From the NCBI RefSeq assembly GCF_000218685.1, contig NW_006763299.1, forward strand, positions 62,001 through 126,000: DNA of 64,000 nt, in the 5' to 3' direction. Below, one piece after another: positions 40,024 to 50,125 of the stretch (position 1 is the stretch's first letter; every line of letters begins with the position of its first letter). A program made the translations under genes and the position numbers. Source of the stretch: Serpula lacrymans var. lacrymans S7.9. Lineage: Eukaryota > Basidiomycota > Agaricomycetes > Boletales > Serpulaceae. A model generated the notes under the pieces. The model was not told the origin of the DNA. It worked only from the letters and a program-made list of their open reading frames with translations, and did no database searches.

Positions 40024-43000
40024 CAACTACTAGGCTGTCGGTGCCACAATACTTGATGAAGAGAGCATGGTCATGTTGAGATTTTGAGAATCCGAGAGTG
40101 GTAAAAGTCTCAGTAAGCTTCGTATACCATTGTTTTCCCGACTGTTTGAGACCATAGAGACCCTTGTTTAGCTTGCATACAAGCCCTTGTTGTTCGGGTT
40201 TCAAGTAGTTTGGTGGAGGATGCATGTATATGTCTTCGTCAAGAGTTGCATTTAGGTATGCGCTCTTTATATCTAACTGGTGAGTTTCCCAGTCATTTGC
40301 TGCTGCATGTGCGAGAACCAGGCGGTTGGTGGTCATACGAGACACGGCTGAATAAGTCTCATTGTAGTCTATTCCATATATCTGGGTGCTGCCATTCGCT
40401 ACTAAACGAATCTTGAATTTTAGGATTTCGTTGTTTGGTCCTCGTTTGATTCGAGGGACATAGTGGCAGCGTATTATATTGGCATGCGGCGGGGGTTTGA
40501 CCAGGTCCCAGGTGCGCAAGTTCTCTATTTGCTTCAATTCTTCATCTATGGCATCTAACCAGTTTTTCTTGTTAGGTCCGTTTAGTGCCTCAGTTATGGT
40601 TGGATTGTCGCTAGCGGTTCGATTGTTTGCAGTCGTGGCTGCGCTCCAAGCGCCTAGGTAAGCGCTTTCGTTGTTTTCGTTGTTTTCGCCGTTTTTGCCG
40701 CTCAAGTCAGCTGACTCGTTGAATGCAGATGCGGCTGTGAAGCGGCCCTCATGCAAGGCCTTATAGAAGCCTGCTGGCTTCGGTTCTCCTCGTTTAGGCC
40801 GCTCAGCAAGACCTGGTCCAACTTCAAGAGGTTCTGGGAGGTTCATTACAGCTGGAGGAGGAGGCTGAAGGTCGTTTGGAGGCGGCTGGGCGACAGGATT
40901 GGGATGGATGGCGTTTGGTTGGATTGGATGAGGCTGGAGGTTGTTTAGAGGCGAGTATGAGCGAACGGCTACTGGTAAGTCGTCGACAGTTTCGTTTTCG
41001 TGAGTTGCTGATTCGATCGGTTCGTTTGTAGAGTTGACCATCGGTTCTTCAAATATACGGCCGTCGTCGTTTTCGGCAGTTTGGGATGGGGTAAGACGTT
41101 CTTGTGGATTAAAAATGATGTCGCGTTCAACACTTACGGTACGTCGTTCTGGCCAGTATATTCTGTGCCCCTTTGACTCATCATCAAATCCAATCCATTT
41201 ACCAGCCTTTACGTGTGGGTCTAGTTTGCCTGCGTCAATAGTTTTGACATATGCTGTGCATCCAAATTCATGAATATTGGATAAATTCGGTATGCGGCCG
41301 TGGACTATTTCGTACGGTGTTTTGCCTTGTAGTGCCTTGGTAGGGGCTCGGTTTTTGATCCAGACGGCATGCCTAATAGCTTTGCTCCACAGGGATTTAG
41401 GCATATTTGCACCAAATAACATTGCACGAGCACATTCAATGAGTGTGCGGTTGAGGCGTTCTGACACGCCGTTCTGCTGGGGTGAGTCATGGGTTGTTAA
41501 TTCCCTGACAGTGCCTTGTTTTTGCAGGTGCGCATCAAAATTGAGGCTTGTGTATTCGCCTCCGCGATCAGACCTTAGGATCTTTATTTTACTGTGATCC
41601 TTTTGCGTGTCGAGCCAGGCTTCAAAGTTATTATACATCTGTAGAACCTCGTCTTTCTTTGCAAGTAAACGCACGTGAGTTTCTCGGCTAAAGTCGTCTG
41701 TGAAAGTTAACATGTATCGTTTTCCTTTCAAGTCTTGAACAATAGCCGGACCCCAGAGATCCGAATGGATTCTTTCCGCATAATGTTTAGCTCGAGTGTG
41801 GCTAGTTTTTGGGAAAGGTTTCCTGATGGCCTTTGCTTGTACACATGTCTCACAGAAAGATATGGCCTCGGAACTATCCAGGACAATTCCTTCAGCTAAA
41901 TTTGAATCAACGAGGTGCTTGAGTGATTTATGGGCTATATGGCCCATTCGCCGGTGCAGATCGTTAATGGTGACTGTGCTGGCAAGGTATGCTCCTCTTT
42001 TGTAATTTTTACTGACGTTGGATATGTGATACAGGCCCTTTGTTTCTGGGATTTGAGCTATTGTTCGGCAGCCAGGTGGGGGCGAGCGTATCTCGCATAT
42101 GCCTCCGCCTATGTGAACAGTGTATCCTGCCTTGTCCATGCGACTAGCAGATATGAGTGTCGAGGCCATTGTAGGGCAGTGTAGCGTGTCTTTTAATATG
42201 ACACGAGAGCACTTGTTCCCATTTGGTAGATTAACAGTGACGTTGCCCTTGCCACGGGCGTACATGATATCGCCATTTGCTGCGTTGATAGGTATAGGAT
42301 CGATTGGCGTATATGATTGGAATCTGTGGCGATCAGGACAGAAGTGGTCTGTCGCACCACAGTCAATGATGGCTTCATGATCACTTATGTGAGTTTCAGC
42401 TTTGTTTGCCGAAGCTGTAACCTGTGAACTGACAGCAAAGGCATATATCTCGTCGTTCTCATGTTTGGGAGCAATTGCAGCTATATTTGCAGTGGCTGCA
42501 GTATTTGTTCCCTGTGCCGTCTGAGGAGGATTTACTTGATTGTCCCTTGGATTAGCCTTGTTTTTAGGGCCTTGACCTTCTCGGCCTCCGCCAGGTGCAA
42601 AGCACCTTTCGATAGTGTGACCAACTTTGACGGGGCATTTAGGGTTGGTGCATTTGTACCGTTTGTTTCTTTCGGCCTTACGATCCTTCCAACCGGATTT
42701 GGCCATCATGGCTGTTTCGGACTTGGCTTGAGCAGAGATTGCTCGTGTGTCTGCTTCTTCAGTTACATGAGCAATTACATCCATTGCCGAAAGCTGATTT
42801 TTGGATATACGAGCGGCGGCTAGGATTGATGAGAGTAGTGGACGATAGGAATCTGGGAGGGAAGATAACATCATAGCAGAGAAGTCCTTCTCTTCGACTG
42901 TTGCTCCCATGCCTGCTAATTGCTCTCGGAGCTTTAGCATGTCTCCTATATGACTTCGGACATTTGTAGATTCAGTGCATTTCATATTTTGTAAGCGGCG

Positions 43001-43429
43001 CCTGATGTCAATCTGCATCATCTCCGTTTTGCCTTCATGCATGTGGCAAATGGTAAGCCATATTGTAGCTGCCGAACTCTTGTCCTGGATTTGGATGAGA
43101 GTTTCGTCGTGAACAGTAGAAAATAATTGCTGGATGACGAGACATTCTTTCTGAGTGTATTCATCAAGCTTGGTTTCATAGGTTTCTATGTCTTCTTCTT
43201 TAAGGGTAGTGCCGTCGGTTTTTGTAGCTATGCCATTAGAATCCCTAGTATATTCAAGAGGATCTGGCTTTCGTGCAGTTCCAGACAGGTGTCTGGTTAG
43301 ACCTCGGGCACCAACAGCCACAGCTACACGAGACTTGTATGTAACCCAATTGGAGCCATCCTTGGCCAGTTTGGGTACAGAGAATGTCGAAGCTGTAGAA
43401 GACATATCAAGTGAGCTGGCAGGGCTCAT
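40024..43429 (-). pseudogene. Copia-1 Gag-protease-integrase-RT (5' part)
   Basis: Starts at the ATG giving MSPASSLDMSSTAST, 4 nt from the 5' LTR, and is open to the Gypsy-1 insertion (about 1135 codons). Gag has the UBN2-like fold (NWVTYKSRVAVAVGARGL) and a CxxC-H-C knuckle (CTNPKCPVKVGHTIERC). Protease IIDCGATDHF; integrase HRRMGHIAHKSLKHL with DDE residues near DLWGPA, SDRGGEYTS and NGVSERLNRTL. RT begins at NWLDAIDEELKQI and stops near SLVVAV where Gypsy-1 sits. Intact apart from the insertion on this side. Confidence 0.93.
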
Positions 43430-43433
43430 AACC
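43420..43433 (-). promoter_or_regulatory. Copia-1 primer-binding site (half-tRNA iMet)
   Basis: GGTTATGAGCCCTG directly after the 5' LTR. It is the reverse complement of the initiator tRNA-Met anticodon arm (CAGGGCTCATAACC in budding yeast), the arrangement known from Drosophila copia. Confidence 0.8.
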
Positions 43434-43784
43434 TGTTAGGCTATGAGAAGACTAAAAGAGAGTATTTCTCAGTCTTATAATCAAGAGACTCATATTGAAG
43501 GATAATATACCTAAAAGAGAGTATTTCTAATAGTGTAAAGTGAGTATGATGATATAAAGTAAACTGTAAAATAACCAGACATACCTCAGTCTTATAATCA
43601 AGAGACTGAGGTTTGTGTAAGGCAGAGTGCTACGAGTTTTTGGAATAAGTGTGGGAAAGTTTTGAGCTTATGTAATGTAGTGGAAAAGCGGTCAAGTAGA
43701 GATGAAAGAATGGTGTATGGAAATGAAGAAATAAAAGGATAAAATGATAGGATGTGAGTGTATCATAAACAGGATATGCCAACA
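43434..43784 (-). repeat. Copia-1 5' LTR
   Basis: 351 bp; identical by eye to 30653-31003. It abuts the Copia-3 RNase H sequence, meaning Copia-1 landed in or was recombined into Copia-3. Confidence 0.93.
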
Positions 43785-44159
43785 CGAGACGTGTCTGGGT
43801 CTCCAGACCAATCTGCATCCGAATATCCATAGAAATCCATGTCCATGGAGACATCTGTGCCATCATATTGTAGTTCCATGTCCCTGGTTGCTTTCAGATA
43901 TCGGAGGACACATTTTGCAGCTTCCCAGTGATGGCTCCTTGGAGCTGAGCTATGCCTGCTTAGTATTCCAACAACGTAGGCAATGTCTGGGCGGGTTCCG
44001 AGCATGGCATACATGAGGGAGCCTACAATTGAGAGGTATGACACTTGACGCCCTTCAATATGCATCTTGTGTTGCACAATATCTTCCCCTGGAGCATTTG
44101 CAAGGAGTTTTGATCCATGGGCCATTGGTGTCCATACTGGTTTGCAGTTCTTCATTCCA
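43785..44159 (-). pseudogene. Copia-3 RNase H fragment
   Basis: Continues the frame interrupted at 50121 on the far side of Copia-2. Contains KNCKPVWTPMAHGS, IVGSLMYAMLGTRPDIAYVV and WEAAKCVLRYLKATRDMEL. Ends where the Copia-1 LTR begins. Confidence 0.88.
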
Positions 44160-44164
44160 GTACG

Positions 44165-44429
44165 TGTTAGTTTTGGTGATTCTGCACCTTTGTGCTACCT
44201 ATATATTTTCATTCCTTTCTCTATCTATTCTTCTATCATTCACTGTTGATTGTGTTTTCTATTATTTCGCCTTTGTGACTGCTTTGTTTACCTTTGTTTA
44301 CAAAACTTCGGACAGTACTGCAGAGTCCAATGCTTCCTATTCTCTAGTTACTTACATTGGACTCTAGTTCCAGTCCCTGATTGCTCTCAGCAAGTGGCTA
44401 GACACTTCCTTCAAGCTTTGTTCTTAATA
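44165..44429 (+). repeat. Copia-2 5' LTR
   Basis: 265 bp with a TATATATT promoter-like element at 44200-44207. Confidence 0.93.
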
Positions 44430-44443
44430 GGTTATGAGCCCTG
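44430..44443 (+). promoter_or_regulatory. Copia-2 primer-binding site (half-tRNA iMet)
   Basis: GGTTATGAGCCCTG with no spacer after the LTR; same 14 nt as in Copia-1 and Copia-3. Confidence 0.8.
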
Positions 44444-44589
44444 TGCTCTAGCCATCCTGACCTCATATCTCACCATCCAAGCGTCCTACTGCTTATCCAT
44501 CGTAACCATCGTCTTCTGGGACTCTTATTATCTCATCCATCACCTCAGATTACTCTGATCTCATCTTGATCTCCAACAACAACTCCTTG

Positions 44590-45110
44590 TTGCAAATTAC
44601 CCCCATTTTGGACGCTTTTTTGGTCTTATCTGCACCATATCTCGCCCAATCCTTATCTGATCGTCCTGTAACTTCTACCATCGTCTTCCACGGCCTAAAT
44701 AACCCTAGAAGACCTGTCAGAGCGGTTGGATTTGAGCTGGATCTTTCTGTGAGCCTTCATCATCATTTGATCACCTTTTGGCCCCCTATTCCATATCTCC
44801 ACATCCTGTGCTCGGATCTTGGCCCTATTTGAACCATCTACTACCCTATACTATTGCACTTTACACCCTCAATTTGGGGGCAATCCATCCACTCCATCAT
44901 CCTCTGTGAAGTTCGCATTTTTGGCACTTTCACCCCTATTGGACCCCTATTGCATATCTCCACATCCTGTGCTTCACTTCTTGTGATATTTGGGCCATCT
45001 ATTACTCTATAAAAATGTTCCCTATACCTCTGATTTGGTGGAAATCCATCCATCTTATCTGTCTCTGCATCAATTTCGACTTTTTGCCCTATTTTTCGCT
45101 TTTTGGCATA
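44590..45110 (+). repeat. Diverged tandem repeats in the Copia-2 leader
   Basis: The untranslated leader (44430-45594) contains two clear ~160-bp units starting near 44779 and 44938, sharing CATATCTCCACATCCTGTGC and CCATCTA[CT]TAC. A weaker third unit begins near 44598. No ORF starts here; a role in packaging or translation is only a guess. Confidence 0.55.
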
Positions 45111-45594
45111 TCTGGTGTGTGCATAAAGCTCCAATCTTCTCTACTCTGTCCATTATCAGATAGAACAAGCCTATAGACTGTGAAGCTCGCCTGCATTGCC
45201 TCAGTTTGCTGTTGCCTAGAGCCTCTCTCAGTCTGCGGTATTTGGGGAGCTTAAGTCACTTTGTTGACTCATATACAAGCCCTATTAACCAACACTGTCT
45301 TGAGGCGATTTCTCTGTTAATATCAGTGTGGAATTGAAAGGGGAACACAGGCGTAACCCTGTAGCAGCACTAGGAAGCCTTAGCACCCTCCTGGATCGCT
45401 TTTGGACGCTTTTTGGACCCTATTTGGACCTATCCTTGCGCTTTCTGACCCTCTCCATATCCTCTCTCTACCCCCTCACCATCTTATCTGCTCGCCTCCT
45501 ACTGTTGCCCATTGTCTTTGCCACTATTCCATCGCCTATAGCCGTCTCCTACACATCATTTATCATTGCTCAATTGTCTTATACAACACCCATC

Positions 45595-48500
45595 ATGTCT
45601 GACTCTGATACCAAGTTCCATCCCTTGTCTGGCACTAACTACCCCCAGTGGAGTGGTGAAATGCAAGCTTGGTTGATGACCAAGGGACTGTGGAGGCTCG
45701 TCTCTGGCGCTGAAAAGTGTCCTGGGACTGACGCTGAAGCAATAGAGAAATGGGAGTTGAGAGCTGAAAAGGCTGCTGGTGCATTATACCTCAATGTCAC
45801 CAAAGAGCAGCACATCCATCTTGATGGCATCATTGATGATCCTGTCAAGATCTGGGAGAAACTGGCAATTGTGCACGTCTCTAAGAAGCCTGGGACGAGA
45901 TTTAATGCCTATGACGACTTCTTCTCTATCAGAAAGAAGGAGGACGAGTCCCTGCAGTCTCTCATGAACAGAATTGACAAAGGCATGCATCAGATTCAAA
46001 ATCTTCGTCCTACTGGCTTCTCATTGTCTGAATTGGACGATGAATTGACATGCATGGCCATGATTAGGGCGCTTCCTGATCAATATGCCCACTTCACTTC
46101 ATCTCTACTACTTCTGGGCACCTTGGACAAGACCCAGCTCAGGGATGCTTTCCTTGCTGAAGAGGTCAATCGCTGTCGTCGTGTTGAAGTCGATTCTGCC
46201 TTGCATTCTTCGTCTACCACTGCCAATAGCACCTGCACCCATCCTAACTGCCATCATTGCAACCAATCCACCACCTCTACTCGCGTTCAGTGTGATTTCT
46301 GTGGTTTACTTGGTCATACCCAAGACAAATGCCACAGATACATTGCTAGTCGCCAACAGGCAGTGGAGGGTGCTAAGAATCGCTACAAGCGTGGCAATAA
46401 GGCTCAGGCAGGCTCCAGCAACTCTCAGAATACCTCTCAGCAGCCCAAATCTTCGCCCAACAATGCCAATTCATCTACTGTGGTCACTGAATCAGCTGGA
46501 AATGCAAGTCTTCGTTCCATTCATCCCTCTGATCCTCATTGCCCTCTCCAACTTGATGCTGACATTGATTGGAATGCAGACACAGTCGCCACTTCTCATA
46601 TGACACCTCATCGTCATTGGGTTCACACTATACCCCATATTGTGTGCCAATCAAGCTGGCTGATCACACTGTTGTCTATTCAGCTGGTGTTGGTACTGTG
46701 GTGTTTAATCCTGTGATGAATGGCAAAGTGGCTAGGGCTGTGGAATTCTCTAGAGTGCTCCATGTACCAGATTTTCGAAATAATCTCCTCTCAGTCTTGT
46801 ATTTAACTCGTCAAAGTGGTTTCAATGGCACTATTTCGTCTTATTCCATGTCCTTTATGCGTGACAACACTCTCTTGTTCACTGCAACTATCAATGACAA
46901 CAATGCAGCATTCCTTGATGGATCTACTGCTGCTTGTGTTGAATTGGGACATTTTACTGCGACTATACCACTTGATTTGATGCTCTGGCATCGCAGATTG
47001 GCTCACCACCATCATGCTGATGTCAAGAGACTGATACAGAGAGATCTGGTCACTGGGCTTACACTGGAATCCAAGGCTGCTCCTGATCCTGTCTGTGAAC
47101 CGTGTTTGTCTGGCAAGATGCATGTCAATCCATTCCCCTCATCTGATACTCGCTCTGCTCATCCTTTGGACCTCATCCGTTCTGATGTACACCAAGTCTC
47201 TTCCCCCACATTCTCTGGTTATTGCTACTGGGTCACCTTCATTGACGATCACAGTTGATTCCGTGTTGTTGTGCCTCTCAAGGCCAAGTCAGATGTCTTT
47301 GATGCTTTCAAGAGATTCAAGGCTTATGCTGAGACTCAATTGGAGCGTAAAATCAAGGCTCTGCGCGATGACAAAGGGGGAGAGTACATGTCCAAGGAAT
47401 TTGAGCAATTCACAGATGACCATGGGATTGTCAGACAGCATACCACCAGGAATTGTCCTCAGCAGAATGGTGTGGCAGAGCGAGCAAACAGACTTCTGAC
47501 TGAGCGTATCACTGCCATGTTATCAGAGTCTGCATTGCCTAACAGCTTTTGGGGTGAATGTCTGTCCGCTTTGGTGCATGTCTGGAACAGGTGTCCCACT
47601 GATGCAGTGGCCCATGCCACTCCATTTGAGTTGTGGTATGGACGCAAGCCTGACACGTCTCACCTTCGCGTTTGGGGCTGCACTGCCTATGTGCATGTGC
47701 AAAAGGACAAAAGAGGCGTCTTTGGCTCTCATACAGAGAAATGTGTGTTTATTGGTTACCCTGAGGGGTACAAGGGATGGAAATTCTACAATCCTACCAC
47801 CAAGCACACTGTTATCTCTGAGAGAGCTGATTTTGATGAGCACTACTTCCCTGGCCTGAAGAGGTCTTCTGACAATGTCCCACCTCCACCTCCCACTCCA
47901 CCTTCGCTATCCATGCCATTGGGCCTGATTGAGGATGTCCCTGCACCAGGTCCAGGGGGGGATATGGGCCCACCAGCTGCGCTTCAGCAGCCTCAGCCAT
48001 TGCCTGACAATGGGCCTCATTTGGACCTTGATGCAAAACCACCTGTGAATCAACCTCCTGAGCTTCCAAATCACCCTCCTCATCGCTCACCTTCTCCTGA
48101 CTTGCCTATTGCACTGAGACGCCCTGTAAGGGCTAGGAGACCACCTAGACCATGGTGGCTTCAACACAGACAACCTACTCCTGCCATTGAGAGTGATGAC
48201 AGTGATTCTGAGGCAGTTGATGATGAAGTGGCACACTTTGGAGACTCTGCTGAGCCTAGGTCATTTGCAGATGCAATGAAGCGTCCTGATGCAGATAAAT
48301 AGAGAGAGGCAGCCATGGAAGAGCTTCAAGCTCATGAGCGCAATGGTACTTGGTCACTAGTGGAACTACCTCCTGGAGTCAAGGCTATTGGTGGCAAGTG
48401 GGTCTTCAAGATCAAGCGCAACTCAGATGGCACTGTTGAGCGCTACAAGGCCAGATATGTGGCCAAAGGTTATAACCAGCGCCCTGGCTTTGATTTCCTC

Positions 48501-49826
48501 GAAATATTTGCACCTACTGTCCGCATATCATCCATCAGAGTTGTCCTTGCCATTGCAGCCATCCACAACCTCCATTTGCGCTCCATTGACATTTCCCATG
48601 CATTCCTGAATGGAGTCATGGATGTCAAGGTCTACATGCATCAGCCAGAGGGATTCCATCAGGGTCCTCGCAATCTTGTTTGCCAGTTGGACAAGGCCAT
48701 CTATGGGACAAAGCAGGGAGGCAGAATGTGGAACCAGAAGATGCACACTGTGCTTGAAAAACTCGGATTCAAGCGTACTTATTCAGACTCTGCCATCTAT
48801 GTCTTTAACAGAGCTGATGTGCGCATTATCCTGCCTGTCTTTGTTGATGACATGACACTGGCATCCACTTCTACTTCTGCACTTGACCAAGCTGTCAAGG
48901 ACCTCTCCCTGCACTTTAAGCTTCGTGATCTTGGCCCTACTTCTTACCTACTTGGCATTTCCATCACTAGAGACCTAAGTAATCGCACCATCTCCCTCTC
49001 CCAACATCAGTACACTCTGGACATTCTGGAGCGCTTTGGCATGAAGGACTGCAAGCCTGTGTCCACTCCCATGGATCCTGGTTTGCGCCTCACCAAGGAC
49101 ATGTCTCCCAAAACATCCAGTGATGCTGCTTTGATGAAGGACATTCCCTACCTTGCTGCTGTTGGTGCTCTGATGTATCTGGCCACTACCACTCGTCCTG
49201 ACATTGCCTACACTGTTGGAGTCCTTGCCAGATATAACTCTAATCCTGGTCTTACTCACTGGAGCGCTGTCAAGCACTTGTTCCGCTACTTGCAAGGCAC
49301 CCTTGATCATTCCCTTGTCCTTGGTCCTGATCCTAATTCCACTGAACTCTTCACCACTTTCTCTGATGCTGATCATGGTGGTGACAAGGACTCTGGTCGT
49401 TCTACTGGTGCCTATATTGTCAAGATGGGATCTGGTGCTATCTCCTGGAGCTCCAAGCTTCAGAACATTGTTGCTCTGTCCACCACTGAAGCAGAATACA
49501 TTGCTGCTGTTGAGGCTGGCAAAGAGATTTGCTGGATGCGAAATTTGTTGAAGGAAATGGGCTATCCTATCACCTCTCCTTCCACCCTTCATATTGACAA
49601 CCAATCTGCCATCTCTGTATCCAAGAACCCTGAGCACCATGGTCGGATGAAACACCTTGATCTGCGATGGCATTGGTTGAGAGATGTTGTTAACTCTGGG
49701 CAGATTGCTCCTACCTTTGTTCCCACTGCTGAAATGCCTGCAGACTTGTTGACCAAGGCTCTTGCCAAGCCTAAAGTGGAAGTGTTCAGGAAGATGATGG
49801 GACTTATTAGATCAGGGGGGAGCTGA
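45595..49826 (+). pseudogene. Copia-2 gag-pol, disabled
   Basis: Gag starts at ATG 45595 (MSDSDTKFHPLSGTNYPQW), with a CCHC knuckle CDFCGLLGHTQDKC. Protease (DWNADTVATSHMTP) is followed by a one-base frameshift near 46621-46628. Integrase: LWHRRLAHHHH, C..C finger, DDE core around KGGEYMSKEF and NGVAERANRLL. An in-frame TGA at 47256-47258 follows IDDHS. A TAG at 48301-48303 precedes REAAMEEL. RT shows KWVFKIKRNSDG and PVFVDDMTLAS (the catalytic pair appears as VDDM). RNase H ends with STTEAEYIAAVEAGKE and HLDLRWHWLRD. Everything else is open and well conserved. Confidence 0.93.
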
Positions 49827-49855
49827 TGCTTGGGAGGTGCAGCATCAGGGGGGAG

Positions 49856-50120
49856 TGTTAGTTTTGGTGATTCTGCACCTTTGTGCTACCTATATATTTT
49901 CATTCCTTTCTCTATCTATTCTTCTATCATTCACTATTGATTGTGTTTTCTATTATTTCGCCTTTGTGACTGCTTTGTTTACCTTTGTTTACAAAACTTC
50001 GGACAGTACTGCAGAGTCCAATGCTTCCTATTCTCTAGTTACTTACATTGGACTCTAGTTCCAGTCCCTGATTGCTCTCAGCAAGTGGCTAGACACTTCC
50101 TTCAAGCTTTGTTCTTAATA
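49856..50120 (+). repeat. Copia-2 3' LTR
   Basis: 265 bp; preceded by the polypurine tract and followed by GTACG. Confidence 0.93.
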
Positions 50121-50125
50121 GTACG

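Larger units (their letters stand above)
30653..43784 (-). mobile_element. Ty1/copia retrotransposon Copia-1 (interrupted)
   Basis: Two 351-bp LTRs (30653-31003 and 43434-43784) that look identical bound a minus-strand copia element. LTR ends are TGTTGG...CCTAACA in element orientation. The internal order gag, protease, integrase, RT, RNase H is the copia order. The primer-binding site GGTTATGAGCCCTG follows the 5' LTR directly, and a polypurine tract (TTTGAGGGGGTG) precedes the 3' LTR. The 8-kb Gypsy-1 is nested inside the RT region with a CACTG duplication. Unlike the other two insertions, no target duplication flanks Copia-1 (ACTCC left, CGAGA right), so its outer boundary has been rearranged. 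Confidence 0.92.
44165..50120 (+). mobile_element. Ty1/copia retrotransposon Copia-2 (defective)
   Basis: 5956 bp, plus strand. LTRs 44165-44429 and 49856-50120 (265 bp; one difference seen: G44245 versus A in the partner) with target duplication GTACG at both sides (44160-44164 and 50121-50125). LTR ends are TGTTAG...TTAATA, i.e. TG...TA rather than TG...CA. The primer-binding site GGTTATGAGCCCTG follows the 5' LTR at once, and a polypurine tract (CAGGGGGGAG) precedes the 3' LTR. The coding region carries one frameshift and two nonsense codons. Confidence 0.94.

Noticed and set aside
45328..45594. N-terminal extension of Copia-2 Gag
   Set aside because: The frame is open but has no ATG before 45595, and the residues are an unstructured translation of the leader.
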